NCBI RefSeq assembly: GCF_041260155.1
Contig: NC_091930.1
Location: 20,610,872 to 20,674,871 of the forward strand
Source: Ptychodera flava
Taxonomy: Eukaryota > Hemichordata > Enteropneusta > Ptychoderidae
Length of the DNA stretch: 64,000 bases
Direction of reading: 5' to 3'
Part shown: piece by piece, positions 26,840 through 39,100 of the stretch
Layout of the letters: each line of letters begins with the position of its first letter
How positions within the stretch are numbered: position 1 is the first letter of the stretch
Notes under the pieces: generated by a model
What the model was told of the DNA's origin: nothing
The model's input: the letters and a program-made list of their open reading frames with translations, nothing else
Database searches by the model: none
Program-made: the position numbers and the translations under genes

Positions 26840-27158
26840 GTAGGTGCTACATGAATTTAATGTTTTGCAACTATGTCAATTCAAGCGTCTATGTTGATTT
26901 TCTAAATCTATGCAAAATGTCATAGTTGCCAAAATACTGAAAAACTTTGAAAAGAGCGTTGTGCCAACAGATGTACGCAAAGTGCACAGGAGGAGCAACA
27001 GTAGGCGGCTAGTAAGGTAGATGCTCTAAGTAGTCTTAAGTGATATTTAATCCTATGTCATGTATTCATTAATTAGCATCTTACTTGCAGGCAGAAAACT
27101 ATTAGATTTTTTCTATGTATTGTGAATGATGCAACTTAGTTTTTTCTGTTTATTTCAG

Positions 27159-29601
27159 AGTTGCGTTTCCTGGGAAAAGTCAACTTTGAATTGGGGAGGC
27201 TCACAGAGGCAGAAGAATGCTTTGAAGAATGTCTTGCTTTATATAAGAAGCTGTATGGTGAAAATGACACAAGAATCGCCTTTGGTAAAGTCATGACTCC
27301 TATTCCATCATTGATAGTATTGCTCTGTTTCCACCTTTTCCATGAATTTATTACACAAACAAACATCATACTCCCTACGAATATCAAACACACCCAAAAA
27401 CTCATATAAAACGGCTGCAATGTTTAATCACCACTCCTGTGTTTCTTTGGTATTGCAGCTATGCAGGGCATTGGCAGAGTTCAACAAAATAACCCGACCT
27501 ATATGAAAGATACGATTAAGAGGAAAGAGATAGAAACACTACTGGAGACCCTGCAGATCAAAAGGGAGTATTTCAAGTATGATAACTGCAGTGACAACTA
27601 CAGTATTGCACACGGTAGGTATACAGAAGGTTTGAAAGAAAAGGCATAGCTGAATGTTTTCCCTTTTACCATAAAGTACCGACAAACTTAGGACACGTCT
27701 GGTTCACCTCAAACCAGTTGGACTACAATCAGATGTGGAGATAGTGACATTTCTACATTTGCTTGTTCATTGCCATTCTCGTTGGCTGCTAGTCGCATCA
27801 TCACACCACATTCAAATCTGGCGCTTTGCAGGAGCCAGTCAGGTGGTGTTTAACAATTATGAAATCCACAGCTAGTGGCAGATGTAGGTCTCTCCCGATT
27901 GGTCGGCTGTTGTGGCCGTTGCACGAGATTTGAAAGCGATCTTGAGGAGCTTAGCGGCTAACGAGAGAGCAGCAAAGAACAAGCAATGGTGTCAACGTCA
28001 CAATCTCTATGTCTGATTGTAATCAGATTGCTCTCAACCGCACTTTTGAATTAAAAGAACACAATTAGACACATGAACCGAGAATGGCAAAGCGCATACA
28101 TATGTTTGGACGAAATTTGAGAATTTTTTGTACACTATGTAGTGTAGAGTACATGAATAAAAATAATTTGTGTTAAGGTCGCGAGATCATAATAGTCGTT
28201 GGTAGAATAAGTATCAATTGTTGCTGGTTTGAAATCTTATATTTTCTTAGCTATCTTAACAAAGTTTAAAATTCTGGCACTGCAATAATTGCAGTCATTG
28301 ATAAAGGATGTCATATTATATCTTGATAGTTTTGGTTATTTTGGACTTGAGAGTATTTCGTATGATTGGTTGTAAGAGATAAACTTTAAGGCCAATGTCC
28401 CAGTGAATCATATAATTGCCTTCCCATCTAGCACTCCACCAACTTGGCCGCTTTACCAAGATACAGCAGACTTCAACAACGCCTTCACGTACCTTCAAGA
28501 CAGTCTAGACATGCGACAGAGGTATTGGGAGAGAAAGTACGGCACCAATGTACATGTTGACATCGCCATCAGCTGTACTAATCTGGCCAGGAACTATCTC
28601 ATCCAAGAGGACAATCGGGATCTCGACAAGGCTGAAGAATTGCTCCTTAAAGCTTGGAATATTAAACAGAAAGAAATTCCAAAGACCAATGATTCATTTC
28701 AATTGGGTAAGCAAAGTATTTGAATCACTGTCATCTTTTTCAGCGCCATGTTTGATACCGATAAGATTAGCCGTAATACTCAGAGGTATATGTAAACATG
28801 GATGTATGTAAACATACGCAAGTGCATGCATGAATGCATATTCAGAATATTGAAAGTACATACATACATACATACATACATACATACATACATACATACA
28901 TACATACATACATACATACATACATACATACATACATACATACATACATACATACATACATACATACACACATACACACACACATACATACATACATACA
29001 TACATACATACATACATACATACATACATACATACATACATCCATCCATCCAAACATACATACATACATCCATACATGCATACAAAATATATACAATGAG
29101 AAATTCTCAATGACAATACATTTCAGCAAATTAAAGAATGAAAGAAACGTAATGTTTGTATATCTGAGACAATTCAAGCCTTACTTTACAATGCTTTTTG
29201 TTATTTACAGGTTTGTACTATTTGGCTGCCCTCTATCGAGAAAAGAAGAATTTTGAAAAATATCGCGAATATCGAGATCAGATAGAATTTCCTGAACATA
29301 TTGACATGTTAAAGAAGACAGGGAGTCAGCAGATTGACTACACTGACGGTAAGCCGTTTAGATTTCACAATTTTCAGTACAGGGTTTGGAAAAAGGTCTT
29401 TTACAAAAGATACTCATTCAGCTGTAGGCCATGTTACACATGGAACAACCAAAGTGTTTAATTCAAAGCGCAAAATCCGGAGGTAATTTTTGTGCTTTTT
29501 TAGCTTTTGTTAGAACAATCTTGAATTTTATGGATGTTGTACTCACAAACATTGCTTTCTATCATATAGTTTTTCCACCGGAGAAGACAATATGGTTGTA
29601 A
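27159..29601 (+). pseudogene. gene A exons 6-10: TPR region, out of frame
   Basis: Exons 27159-27284 (ELRFLGKVNFELG...), 27459-27614 (AMQGIGRVQQNN...), 28432-28706, 29211-29348 (GLYYLAALYREKKNF...) and 29570-29601 all have good splice sites and match gene B. Exon 28432-28706 is 275 nt against 276 in B; one base is missing near 28455 (CGCTTTACC against CGTTTCTACC), which would close the frame at 28505. TPR signature residues (LG, A, Y/F, P positions) remain visible. As the NB-ARC exon already ends early, this part is unlikely to be translated. Confidence 0.75.
28857..29075. repeat. (TACA)n microsatellite in gene A intron
   Basis: More than 200 bp of TACA with minor CACA and CATC variants. The corresponding intron of gene B holds a short (CTAC)n tract. 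Confidence 0.97.
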
Positions 29602-29710
29602 GGAGCGACATCATTCCATCGTGACAATGTTGTATCGATGTATTCATCTGGACATTCCATACTCGAGAGGACGTTTTACCATATGCTGACAATCTACTGT
29701 TTCAATTGTA

Positions 29711-29716
29711 ATTAAA
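29711..29716 (+). promoter_or_regulatory. gene A poly(A) signal candidate
   Basis: ATTAAA 110 bp after the gene A stop codon. The same hexamer lies 112 bp after the stop of gene B. Confidence 0.5.
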
Positions 29717-29776
29717 CACTCATGGCTGGAATTAGTAGATAACCTGAGATATTCCGTAATGACTTCCTAATACCAA

Positions 29777-29779
<3 letters not shown>

Positions 29780-29871
<92 letters not shown>

Positions 29872-29879
29872 TATATATA
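29780..29879. repeat. (TA)n microsatellite
   Basis: About 100 bp of TA, absent from the otherwise similar 3' flank of gene B (near 47000), so it expanded after the duplication. Confidence 0.97.
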
Positions 29880-29979
29880 CGTTTTGAACAGAAGCTAAAG
29901 CCTTTCATTCAGTTCTACACAAGACTTTCATGAAACAATAGACATACCTGTGGATACATGACATTACAATATCATATCT

Positions 29980-31071
29980 AGACTTGGTTCAAGTCTGTGA
30001 TTTGTGAATGTTTGAGTGGAGTGAACGCAATGATTTGTATTCTGCTTTCATGTGAAACGCGCGCGTGAGTGGACGCGATGAGTAGGGTGAACACGATGAG
30101 TGGAGTGAACGCTATACAGCGGAGTTTCACCCGGAATCACAGACTTGGCTTTCTTGCAGGATCTGCGTTGCTATAAATTATTCATGAGATGACGTTTTCT
30201 TTACTCATATATTATTCATAAGATGACATCACTAAATTTTACACATTGGAGGAGTTACCATTGACCCAAACGAGACGTGCATAAACTCACATGGCGTTGT
30301 TGACAAAATGTCGAGTGCGATCACTCCCACAAAAGTCAGGACGACCTCTGTTGTATCACCGAAAACGCGTGAAAATATCATTCTGTGTTGTTTGTGGGGC
30401 CCATGTTGCAAAATGCGAAAATCGTCGCCGGTTATTCAAGGATGGAAAAAGACACCGTCCTTACAGTTGTAGCCTGTTCTCTTACGTGCCCAAAGCGATG
30501 GAAATCAAAACAATATGGGCGACTTTGTATGTCAGTGATTTTCCGCTGCCGTTGGTGCGCAGACGAACACATCTTTTCCCTCAATGTAAATCTCAGCAAG
30601 CTTTCTTTGGTAATCTCGCATGATTAGCGATGGTCGACCGATCAGTTGTAAAACTAAACGCGGTTGATGTACGAACTTGATGCCATTATTCGCCCAGATA
30701 TAAAACTTACTCGATGTCTGGCTTTGCACGGAGATGACAACAAACTTTTTAATGCATGCAGAGGTTTATTAGCATGCGTTCTTCTTATTGGCCAGAATAA
30801 CGGCGGGGACTGTCAATCATTTTGTAATTGCTCTACGTCACTGTGTACACAGTCCGTCTCACCGCCTGTACTTTGCAAGAAGTCCAAGTCGGTGAATCCG
30901 GCAGAAACTAACTCACTACTGCGCAGACTCAAACGTGACGCATTCAATCGCTGGGAAAACCTGGCGTGAGCTGCCAAATTCCGGATAGGTTTGTACGAAA
31001 TAAAAGAGACACAAGAGAAACTATTATAAATGATTTTATTTTTTTTAAATTCACCGACTTGAACCAAGTCT
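29980..31071. mobile_element. 1.1-kb TIR element absent from the sister unit
   Basis: Perfect 16-bp terminal repeats AGACTTGGTTCAAGTC (29980-29995) and its complement (31056-31071). The flanks show near-identical 10-bp direct repeats, ATATCATATC (29969-29978) and ATATAATATC (31072-31081). The flank of gene B (47090-47130) runs straight through this point, giving an empty site. The interior has a GTGAACGCGATGAGTGGA-type minisatellite (30015-30120) and a helicase fragment on the minus strand. A 9-10 bp target duplication would suit a Mutator-like element; an element with a helicase would suit other superfamilies. The class is unresolved. Confidence 0.75.
30486..30640 (-). pseudogene. helicase N-terminal fragment (RecQ/SF2-like) inside the TIR element
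   Basis: On the minus strand, MRDYQRKLAEIYIEGKDVFVCAPT resembles the Q-motif/Walker A start of RecQ-type helicases. One missing base then shifts the frame into GSGKSLTYKVAHI, which completes the P-loop (APT-GSGKS). The open stretch ends at a splice-donor-like GGCAC|GTAAGAG. Only this one exon-like fragment is seen; no DEAH box or later helicase motif follows inside the element. Confidence 0.55.
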
Positions 31072-33487
31072 ATATAATATCAAAGATGGGTTAACATAGA
31101 AGACTTCAATATTTGTCATTAGGTTTGAGGATTAATGTTATTCGGCATATTTGTCATTTATTAATGCTTTAAGGCATTATGCGTTACTTTTGTGTACAGT
31201 TAAGGTGTTGACAATTCGATATCAATATTCCATAAGTATATGACAAATTATCTTAATATGTACCAACCTTGTATTTCTATTTGCTAGCTTCATTAAAATA
31301 ACTTTATTCGTGAATAATATAATATAATGGACGACGTCACACTCCAGGATACGAAACTTCATAAGTGGCCTGCTATAATCTTGATCTGCATTTAATTGAA
31401 TAAACCGCCAGGCTCGTTCCATGGTTAAGACAAAGAAAATCTTAGTCTATTGTTGGGTTGGATCAAATGTGAAAACAACAATTATATCGTTACTGAAACA
31501 ACAATTTGTGGTAAATCAATGTATGCATGGAAAAAAATACTCGAAAAGAAGACATTCCTTCACCCAAACTGCTGTTTAAGATTTATGTCACAAAACGTGT
31601 ATATTTGTATTTGAAAATCATTAGTAGGGTACTTTCACCTTCCGCATTATGGTTCTAGCCGAAACCGACCAAAATCATTCTAAAACTCGCCCTACATGGT
31701 AGTAGTGTACTGCATGGTCCTACTTTTGTGAAGCTGCAACTAGAAAGCTAAGGTTACACACAATTGTGCCAAAAAGTTTTTGCGAAAGAGGACGCTCTTA
31801 CAGTAGGTTCTCGGCCGGGGTAATTTGCATTATCAGCAGGCAGTGACAAATCGGATAGCAAAGCCAAGGCTTCGGCTATTGGAGTGATTGTCGGTAACGT
31901 TGGTGGAAAAACCCTGCGATAGGCAGAGGGCATTGTGGAGTTTTTGTGAAAGGAGTATAGACAAGCGGGGAGTTTTCCGTTCAGGGGAAGCAAGCGGAGA
32001 GGCGGGAAAGATTCCAAATCGCAGTGGTATAACAGTTGTGAACGAATTTGTTTTTTCTTCAAATTTTATTTCTTACAATGTATCTTAGATTTGTATGAAA
32101 TGCTTCTGCACAAATTTACCACATACCAGCTGGTGTACATTCTAATACCCTATAACATTACAATAGTATACTTATGTGAGATATATGTATCAAAATGTAG
32201 TTTGCGGATGGAATACGTGCAACATGAGAGTGTCTGTAAGATTTAGTCTGCTTTGAAACGCAGAATCTGCCCTGTGAAATGTTCGTTAGCATGCAACGAC
32301 GGAAACAGTTCACATCAATAAATAAATACCATGATTAAGGTCTCCAGCAACCAAATATCTTGCTCCCTAAGAAAGTGAGGCCAATGGGCAGAGTCTCCGA
32401 AGATTATGAGTGATTGGTCGGTTGTAATTCAAAGTAGCTTAGTGAGTCGCCGTTAAAGGAGCATCTATTGTGTAGCTGATTGGCTGTTTTGAAATGAGTC
32501 ATTAATGCCAGTGATAATCGCCAACAAACATCTACAAGCTTCCTATACGCTGTAAATTGCACGGGAATTACGCCGTAGACTTGTGATCTTATTTTCTTCA
32601 ATCCCAGCACAGGTCGGACAAAAGCGACGGTGTCTGTCATGGATGGTAAACGGTCCACATTTTGATACAAAACTAGATCTGAACAGTCAGATATACTTGT
32701 TATATAGAGCTTCCTTCCGCTGAATTCAAACCGAACATGCACATTTATTTTCCGAATACGCGTCCCTTCCTCGAACCGATTTGTCGATGAAAGACATTTT
32801 CGTTCACCCCCCCGCAAAGTACAGTGTTTAGGATTAAGGGTATTTTTTCCCAATAGAACAGAAAAGAAAATAGAAAGAAATACAGACACATTAAGGATTA
32901 GTAAATTAAGTAGGGACTAGAAAATAGTATCGTACTAATCGAGTCCAGCCCTCTACCATTCACAATCGCTGAATCTATATTTTTGCGCTAGAACGCCGTG
33001 TTGAACATTGAGGCCTAGCCTGGCTGTTTGAAATCAATTCTGTATCAATGTAAGTACATAAATTATAAAACTTTATGGTAGAATAAAACATACATGCGAG
33101 CAAAGAAACATATAAGATAAACAAGAGATGACGTTCAAGATCTCATTTAATTTTCAAATACCTTATACTTTCTGGGATTTGGTTCCAGAGTGTAAAGCCA
33201 GAGTGTTTCATTGAATACTGTCTATATTAGTGGTATATTTAGGGATGAGACGATTTCCTTTATCTTTCGATCGAGCAGGATACAAATGTTGAATATTTGA
33301 AAAGTAACAAGGAATTTCTAGAGGAAAATTTCCATTTATGTTTTCATAAACAAAAAATACAGTTTAATAAGTATATTGCTTAAAAACATCAAGGATTGCC
33401 ATTTCATGAAACAATGGTGGTGTGTGCTCAAATACAAACACAAATACATATACAAAAAATAATATTTATGACGATCGATTATAAAGA

Positions 33488-33728
33488 GTATAACATTATT
33501 GGTGCCTAAAATTTGCTCGTATTATTTTTCTGTCACTCAAAATATTCTCCGAAGTACAGTCTGCAGAAATGCACATGTAACTGGTGTTGAACTTTCAACG
33601 TCGCCCTTAATATCGTTTATACAATTCAACCCGAAGAGCGACAGGCATTTCTGTAGACTGTACTTCCGAGAATATTTTGAGCGACAGAAAAATAATACGA
33701 GCAAATCAAGTCACCAATAATGTTATAC
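33488..33728. mobile_element. 241-bp foldback element
   Basis: The ends GTATAACATTATTGGTG (33488-33504) and its exact complement (33712-33728) border two long arms of about 80 bp that pair with few mismatches around a roughly 75-bp centre. No coding capacity. A second copy at 48673-48903 has lost its outer left end, so the insertion predates the unit duplication. Confidence 0.75.
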
Positions 33729-33815
33729 TTTTTACAATAGGTCGTCTTATTTATTGTTTTCATTTTTGTATATGCCTTTCTTGGGTTGTCTTCTCCTTGC
33801 TATGATTTAATTTCG

Positions 33816-33820
<5 letters not shown>

Positions 33821-33908
<88 letters not shown>
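33821..33908. repeat. (GA)n microsatellite
   Basis: A perfect GA tract; the sister copy is 48993-49146, where it has picked up GACA interruptions. Confidence 0.97.
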
Positions 33909-33912
<4 letters not shown>

Positions 33913-35849
33913 GTGGTGGTTGAGTGGTTTTTTGACAGAATTTCCGGCATACAAAAGTGCTATACCGATCACGTCCAGCTATGGCACACACACACATTAA
34001 AATGGTTGTATTATTATGCGTAATACGTTAACATTGAAGATAGCAAAGGCTATCTCGACAGCAGACTGTATGTGAAAGTCTGCTACGCACCAGTAGATTT
34101 TTATATGTTATTTTAAAGCAATCATTAGTATTCAGTGTTAGCAACACTTACTTGATTCTTACGGAAAAAATACTGACAGACTGACGTCTCTTACGCGCCT
34201 CTGTCATTAATTAGGCTCCTCCCATAGACAAACCCATGGCCAAAACACATAGCAAAACCTGGCTACGCGGCCGCGCCGGCTTGCAAAGGGCTGCTTTACT
34301 ATGCTCAAATTCTCGACGGTTGGAGAAGGTCAACTTGTGTAGCCTCTAAGGGGTTGGAGTGGCGTCTAGTTAAATTACAACGCATGAAAGCCAGGACAAG
34401 ATTACGGTTTGTTGCCCGCCCTGTTGTCATAATCTCTTCGTATGATGAACGACGATGTGAAAGTAAAATAGGCGTGCCTACATACCATAACAATTTCTGC
34501 TCCATAACAAGGACATCGGATCCCGGTGATTTTGCCGGCTACTAACTCTTATTTCAAAAACAAAACAAACGTCCTTTCCCTGTTCCCATGTCTTGGTCCC
34601 CATTGAAATCCTTACTTGGTTTAGGAAAGACTAGACCAGAGTAACGCAAAGAAGCCTACGATGCCATGTATTTTTTATCATGGCGAACTTAGCATATACT
34701 GTCTTTGGTGGGATGACTGCATCACATATTTTCTTAGAAAGCAGACTGCAGTGATTTCGACTCTCCGTCTCAACCAAATACACCATGAGCCTCACATGCA
34801 TACTTAAATGTGACTTCTGTTATGTGAAAGCAGTCAATTATGACTTTGACTATGATGTATTCGCTAAGTGACTGGATGCGGTACGTTGTGAGTTCGAAAT
34901 CCTTCGAGAATGTACTGAATTAATAGGACCATGCTTGCCTGTCCCTCGGTCTTCTGTCCCCTGTCTGTCATGTGTATAAGTCCGACTTTAGCTAAAGTAG
35001 CATCGTAGACTTTGTACTATATGTACTTTCTGCGCCCGATCTTTCATATACCTCTCGACCCCCTCGAAATATCAGCCTTGGCTTGCTATAGCTCTCTGAA
35101 TACAAGCCTTGCTGACAGTAAAGTTAACTATTATGTGATCGACAAGTCCCCAACAAACCCTGCCACGTCACTTTGAAGCTACTGAAAGTATGATATAATA
35201 TATTGCATTGAATACTATGGTTATGCATACATCTTTATAAATGGACAATGTTATACCGTTTGTATCGGGGAAAAGACTCATAAGCAATGTAAGTACACGT
35301 GCAGAGGTGTAAAACGTCGGGTGTGCCATGATGAGACGCATAGACAGATTTCTGCTTGGGTGGCACGCCATATAGGGCACTATACACCTTCCCCTTTTAC
35401 AAATTGTTCGAGCTTGTTGTCAGATTTAAAAATTAGTCTTTGCAAATGGCTGATTGAATTCACAAAATTTACACCCGTTCTTCTGCTATTTCTGACAAAT
35501 GGGCGAAACATTTTATTTCTTTGGGCATCCTCAGGAAATTTATTGTAATGTACTCTGCATTCTCGGAATCGCATAACTTATATCAACACGATGGCTAAAC
35601 AAACAATCCCAGCTACGTCTATATTTGCATTGCAAATAAGCTCCATGAGGGACCGACCGTAATGCTATCATGTGTTTTCTTTCCTCCTCAATCAAATTTC
35701 CATATCAAAGACTTAACCTTTGGTGAGGTCGTCAGTGATGCAAACAACGCCCAGGGACTAAAAAACGGAACCAAATCCGTACGATTTATCTTTCGGTGTG
35801 TGACATCCTGTGTTCTTGTGAAATTGGTTCCGACAGGGCCATTATTTAG

Positions 35850-35856
35850 TATAAAT
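35850..35856 (+). promoter_or_regulatory. TATA-like site upstream of gene B
   Basis: TATAAAT 172 bp before the gene B start codon, kept at the same place before gene C (55196-55202). A start about 30 bp downstream would leave a 5' UTR of about 145 nt. Confidence 0.35.
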
Positions 35857-36027
35857 GATCACGGGACGCGCGTGTGAGACCATTTTGAGCTCAGAGCTGG
35901 CAAATTTCGAACGGAAGACCAAAGTAAATTTCAGCGCGTTCACGACGTGCCTCTCAGGGGAAGCATTGTGTTTACGGTAGCTTGGTGTCGGGTATTTGGC
36001 TATTTCTGCCTCACGATTTGCGAGAGC

Positions 36028-36106
36028 ATGGCGATCAACGGAGAGTGTTCGCAACAGGACAATGATAAGGATATGCTGAAAGGCCTTAGTGGTGTTAAGA
36101 CGCTTG
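36028..36106 (+). CDS. gene B exon 1
   Basis: Encodes MAINGECSQQDNDKDMLKGL and six more residues, ends phase 1 at CTTG|GTGAGT. No signal peptide. All 79 bases are identical in gene C (55374-55452), whereas the flanking bases are not. Confidence 0.65.
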
Positions 36107-39100
36107 GTGAGTGGTTGTTTTGTTGCAATTATTCCACATATTGTAAGAACGAATCCAGTGTAACAGTTTATCCGTTGTTATTAAGTACAGCAAATCCATT
36201 TTCTCATTTTAATTCATCCTGAGGTCTTTTGAATTACAAAGTTTTCGACAGAGCCGAAACAGTCGATTCTGTGATGTGAAATTATGATGCATTGGATAAA
36301 AGACTTCTTTTCTAGGCTAAAGTTTATTTGTAAACAATAACATTTGTCACAGACACGCACGCCGTAACAACCATCTGAGGAGTCGGCGGTTGTAAATGAA
36401 ATTTAGGATTTGAAAAGGAAAATGTAGTTTTTGAGATAGATTAATAATTGTGAAAAGGACTCATAAGTTGAAGCTAGTGGATTCTCAAGACCTAGCATTA
36501 TCCAACCGAAATACTGGTATACTTATGCTTTGCGACAGACGCACAGAGGTTGTCGTGGGTACACCATAGATGAGGCCGTGTAATGTTACCATTTTACAGC
36601 AACATTTTTGACCTCCGTCGACAGGGGCGCATTTGAACGACCCTGTGCGTGTTTTGTCACGATTCTCCGTCGCTGGAGTTAATAAGCCAACTGAACTGTC
36701 GTCGGTGGGAAAAAATTATTATTTATCCTGTGTTTCATACCAACCTTTAACCGATACACGTGTTATGTACAATTATGCTGTAATACGCATAGGCAAAGTG
36801 TACAAGGCATATGTGCACGACAAAACAAAATGTACGTGCTGTGGTCAGGAGATAACGATAACCTTCAAGATTTTCTCCATATCTTACATATAGATTGTGT
36901 TGAAGGTCAATACGCTTATGGTCGTGAATTTGAATGGACGTTTAACGCAACGCAGACAAAAATACATCACATCATCATTAAAAAGCTGCTTAAATTGAAA
37001 ATTTAAAAAGACGCCAAAGTTACTCGAATGGTCGACCTTCATTGTTTTCATTTAGATCGAAACTTACTCTTGTCAATGTTTCCCAACATACGTTACTTTC
37101 ATCATAAACCCTAAAGTCTATGCTTTCATCAGTGTTATCACCTTTTACAAACGTATTGTTGCGGTCAGAGGTGTTCTAATTTAGAAAGTCATTCCACTAC
37201 AACGTTCTATAAATTCAGCTCAATGTTAGCGCAGAAATCGGCTACCTATGGATGCACAAAACGTGCTAGCTATTTACGACCAAATAACTAAAGAAAGAGA
37301 TGATTCATTAAGTAAGTTGACGCTTGCTCCAAAAGGAACAAGGAACGTATTTCGCTTTTCACATTTTGCTGCAGGAGCAAGATGAAGTTCGTTGCCAAGA
37401 TAATTATATATAAGGCGAAGCTGCGACTTCTTAGCATAGTTGATTCACTAGAGGGTCACTTAGAAATGAGTTTTAATTTAGTAACATATTGTAAACTTTC
37501 TATTCTGTATATTTGCAGTTCATATTTTATCTACCAGAGAAAAGTAAAATGTTACATTGAAACGAACCATGATGGTTTAAGTGTCATCGTCAGACATGCT
37601 GAGTTAATGAATACAATATAGACTGATAGGGAAAGCAACGTAAAAAATTCTACAATTCTTTAAATCTGCAAGACATGGAAAGCAACGCCTTCTTGCCATA
37701 TAAGTCTTACTGAGCGTTAATACTTTTTTCTTGAACGCCCAGGGCTGAACAAATCCGATGTGGGTACGTATTTTTTGCAAACAATTGAAACTACCCGAAC
37801 ACACTCATACACACAGTAACAGCACAATGCAGTTCATTTGGATGATATAAAAGTAGTTTATTGGTAACGGGGACTGTTGTATTACTAAAGTGATTAGATA
37901 TAGGCCTAGCAGTTGAGGCGAAACGTGTAAGGTTTATTGACAGAAGGATCATTTATCAATTTTTTTTCGCGCAGATTGCGATGGAAAAATGTAAATGATA
38001 GCTGTACTGTCTCAGAAACGAGCCTGAATGTTGAGCACAGATCAACGTCAGTTTCTCCCCACTGGCTGTTGTTGTCATCGCAAAGTAGTACTCCTTTCTC
38101 TATTTAATGACTTTTCCCATTGGGGTTGAAACAATGCAAAAGAAAGTAGAGGCACCATTTAAGATATGTAAAACGGTTGTTTTAAAATTTTAAGTTTCAA
38201 ACCGTGAATACTACATTTAATGAGTAAAAGAAATGTTGACTTAAAAGAGGACGATTTTAGATCCATGCGTTTTCAGTCGTTTGATGACGTCATATCGACC
38301 TGGTTACCCAGAGATTTAACATAACATTGCCGTACGGTTGCTTTCCTAGGAAATGTTGTAATTTTCCAACTATTTTATTCCATAGCAGAACATTCAATAC
38401 GTTTATTCAAGAACACTTTCGTGTGCATTCATCTAATGTCTCTTATGAAAAGCCAAATCACGCTCAAAACGTATACTTTGGTCTTTGTTTGTAGTTGACA
38501 CATGTATGCCTAGATACGTATTGAAGACACTTTCAGAGGCGTATGTGTACGAGTGATAAGGACGTATTATGATATAAGTTCTGCTAAAGCGTTTTTGCTA
38601 TTGTGATACTCTGAAAGGAAGTTCTACGCAATTCCTTCTCTTCTATCACGTGACAATATTCCATCGCCGATATGACACATACATTCTTCCGTAGTTTCAC
38701 TGTTTTGGCTTTTTGAACTATCTTCCGCAGGAAATGGCCTGTCCATACCTCTATACTTCCTTAAATTGGAGTGTAATTTCAGTGCTGGCTTTCAAGTTTG
38801 ACATTACGAACCCAGGCTTCCGTTGGTATTCCCGCTTGACTCACGGCAAAGCGATTGAACGAGTCAGTGAGAAAAGAATAATATCTCCTATCAAACAAAA
38901 TTGGTTTCTCGGTTTGAGCTTAGTTTTTGCATCCCGTCCACAACGGTGGCAGCCTGATTGGGAACACTGGGACGAGCTTTGGCCCGAGACGTATTTTTAG
39001 CCGCTGAAAAAATTCCCCAGTACAACCAGTTAATCCTTTTTGCAATCACTGCGACCGAAATTCAAAGAAATATGCTGTCTTCTTTTGCCACAGGGACATT

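Larger units (their letters stand above)
31082..35840. other. intergenic part of duplication unit 1
   Basis: This 4.8-kb block recurs, a few per cent diverged, from about 47125 onward (for example CCCTGCGATAGGCAGAGGGC at 31912 and 47947). Its open frames, including a 161-codon frame at 32404-32889 on the minus strand, are broken in the other copy, so I regard it as non-coding. It holds a foldback element and a GA tract. Confidence 0.6.

Noticed and set aside
28802..29256. Long repetitive frames (Tyr-Ile-His-Thr and Met-Tyr-Val-Cys repeats)
   Set aside because: These are translations of the (TACA)n microsatellite.
32404..32889. 161-codon minus-strand frame
   Set aside because: Its copy in the second unit is broken and partly deleted, and no domain is recognisable.
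36595..36893. Conserved open stretch in intron 1 of genes B and C with a CTCCGQEITITF-type end, perhaps an alternative last exon
   Set aside because: In gene C a base missing near the left end breaks the frame from the acceptor-like site, and most base differences between the copies change the residue, as expected of non-coding DNA.
38713..39000. Open frame just before the Death exon (MNYLPQEMACPYLY...)
   Set aside because: The copy in gene C has a stop codon within it and the Death exon is entered by a good acceptor downstream.
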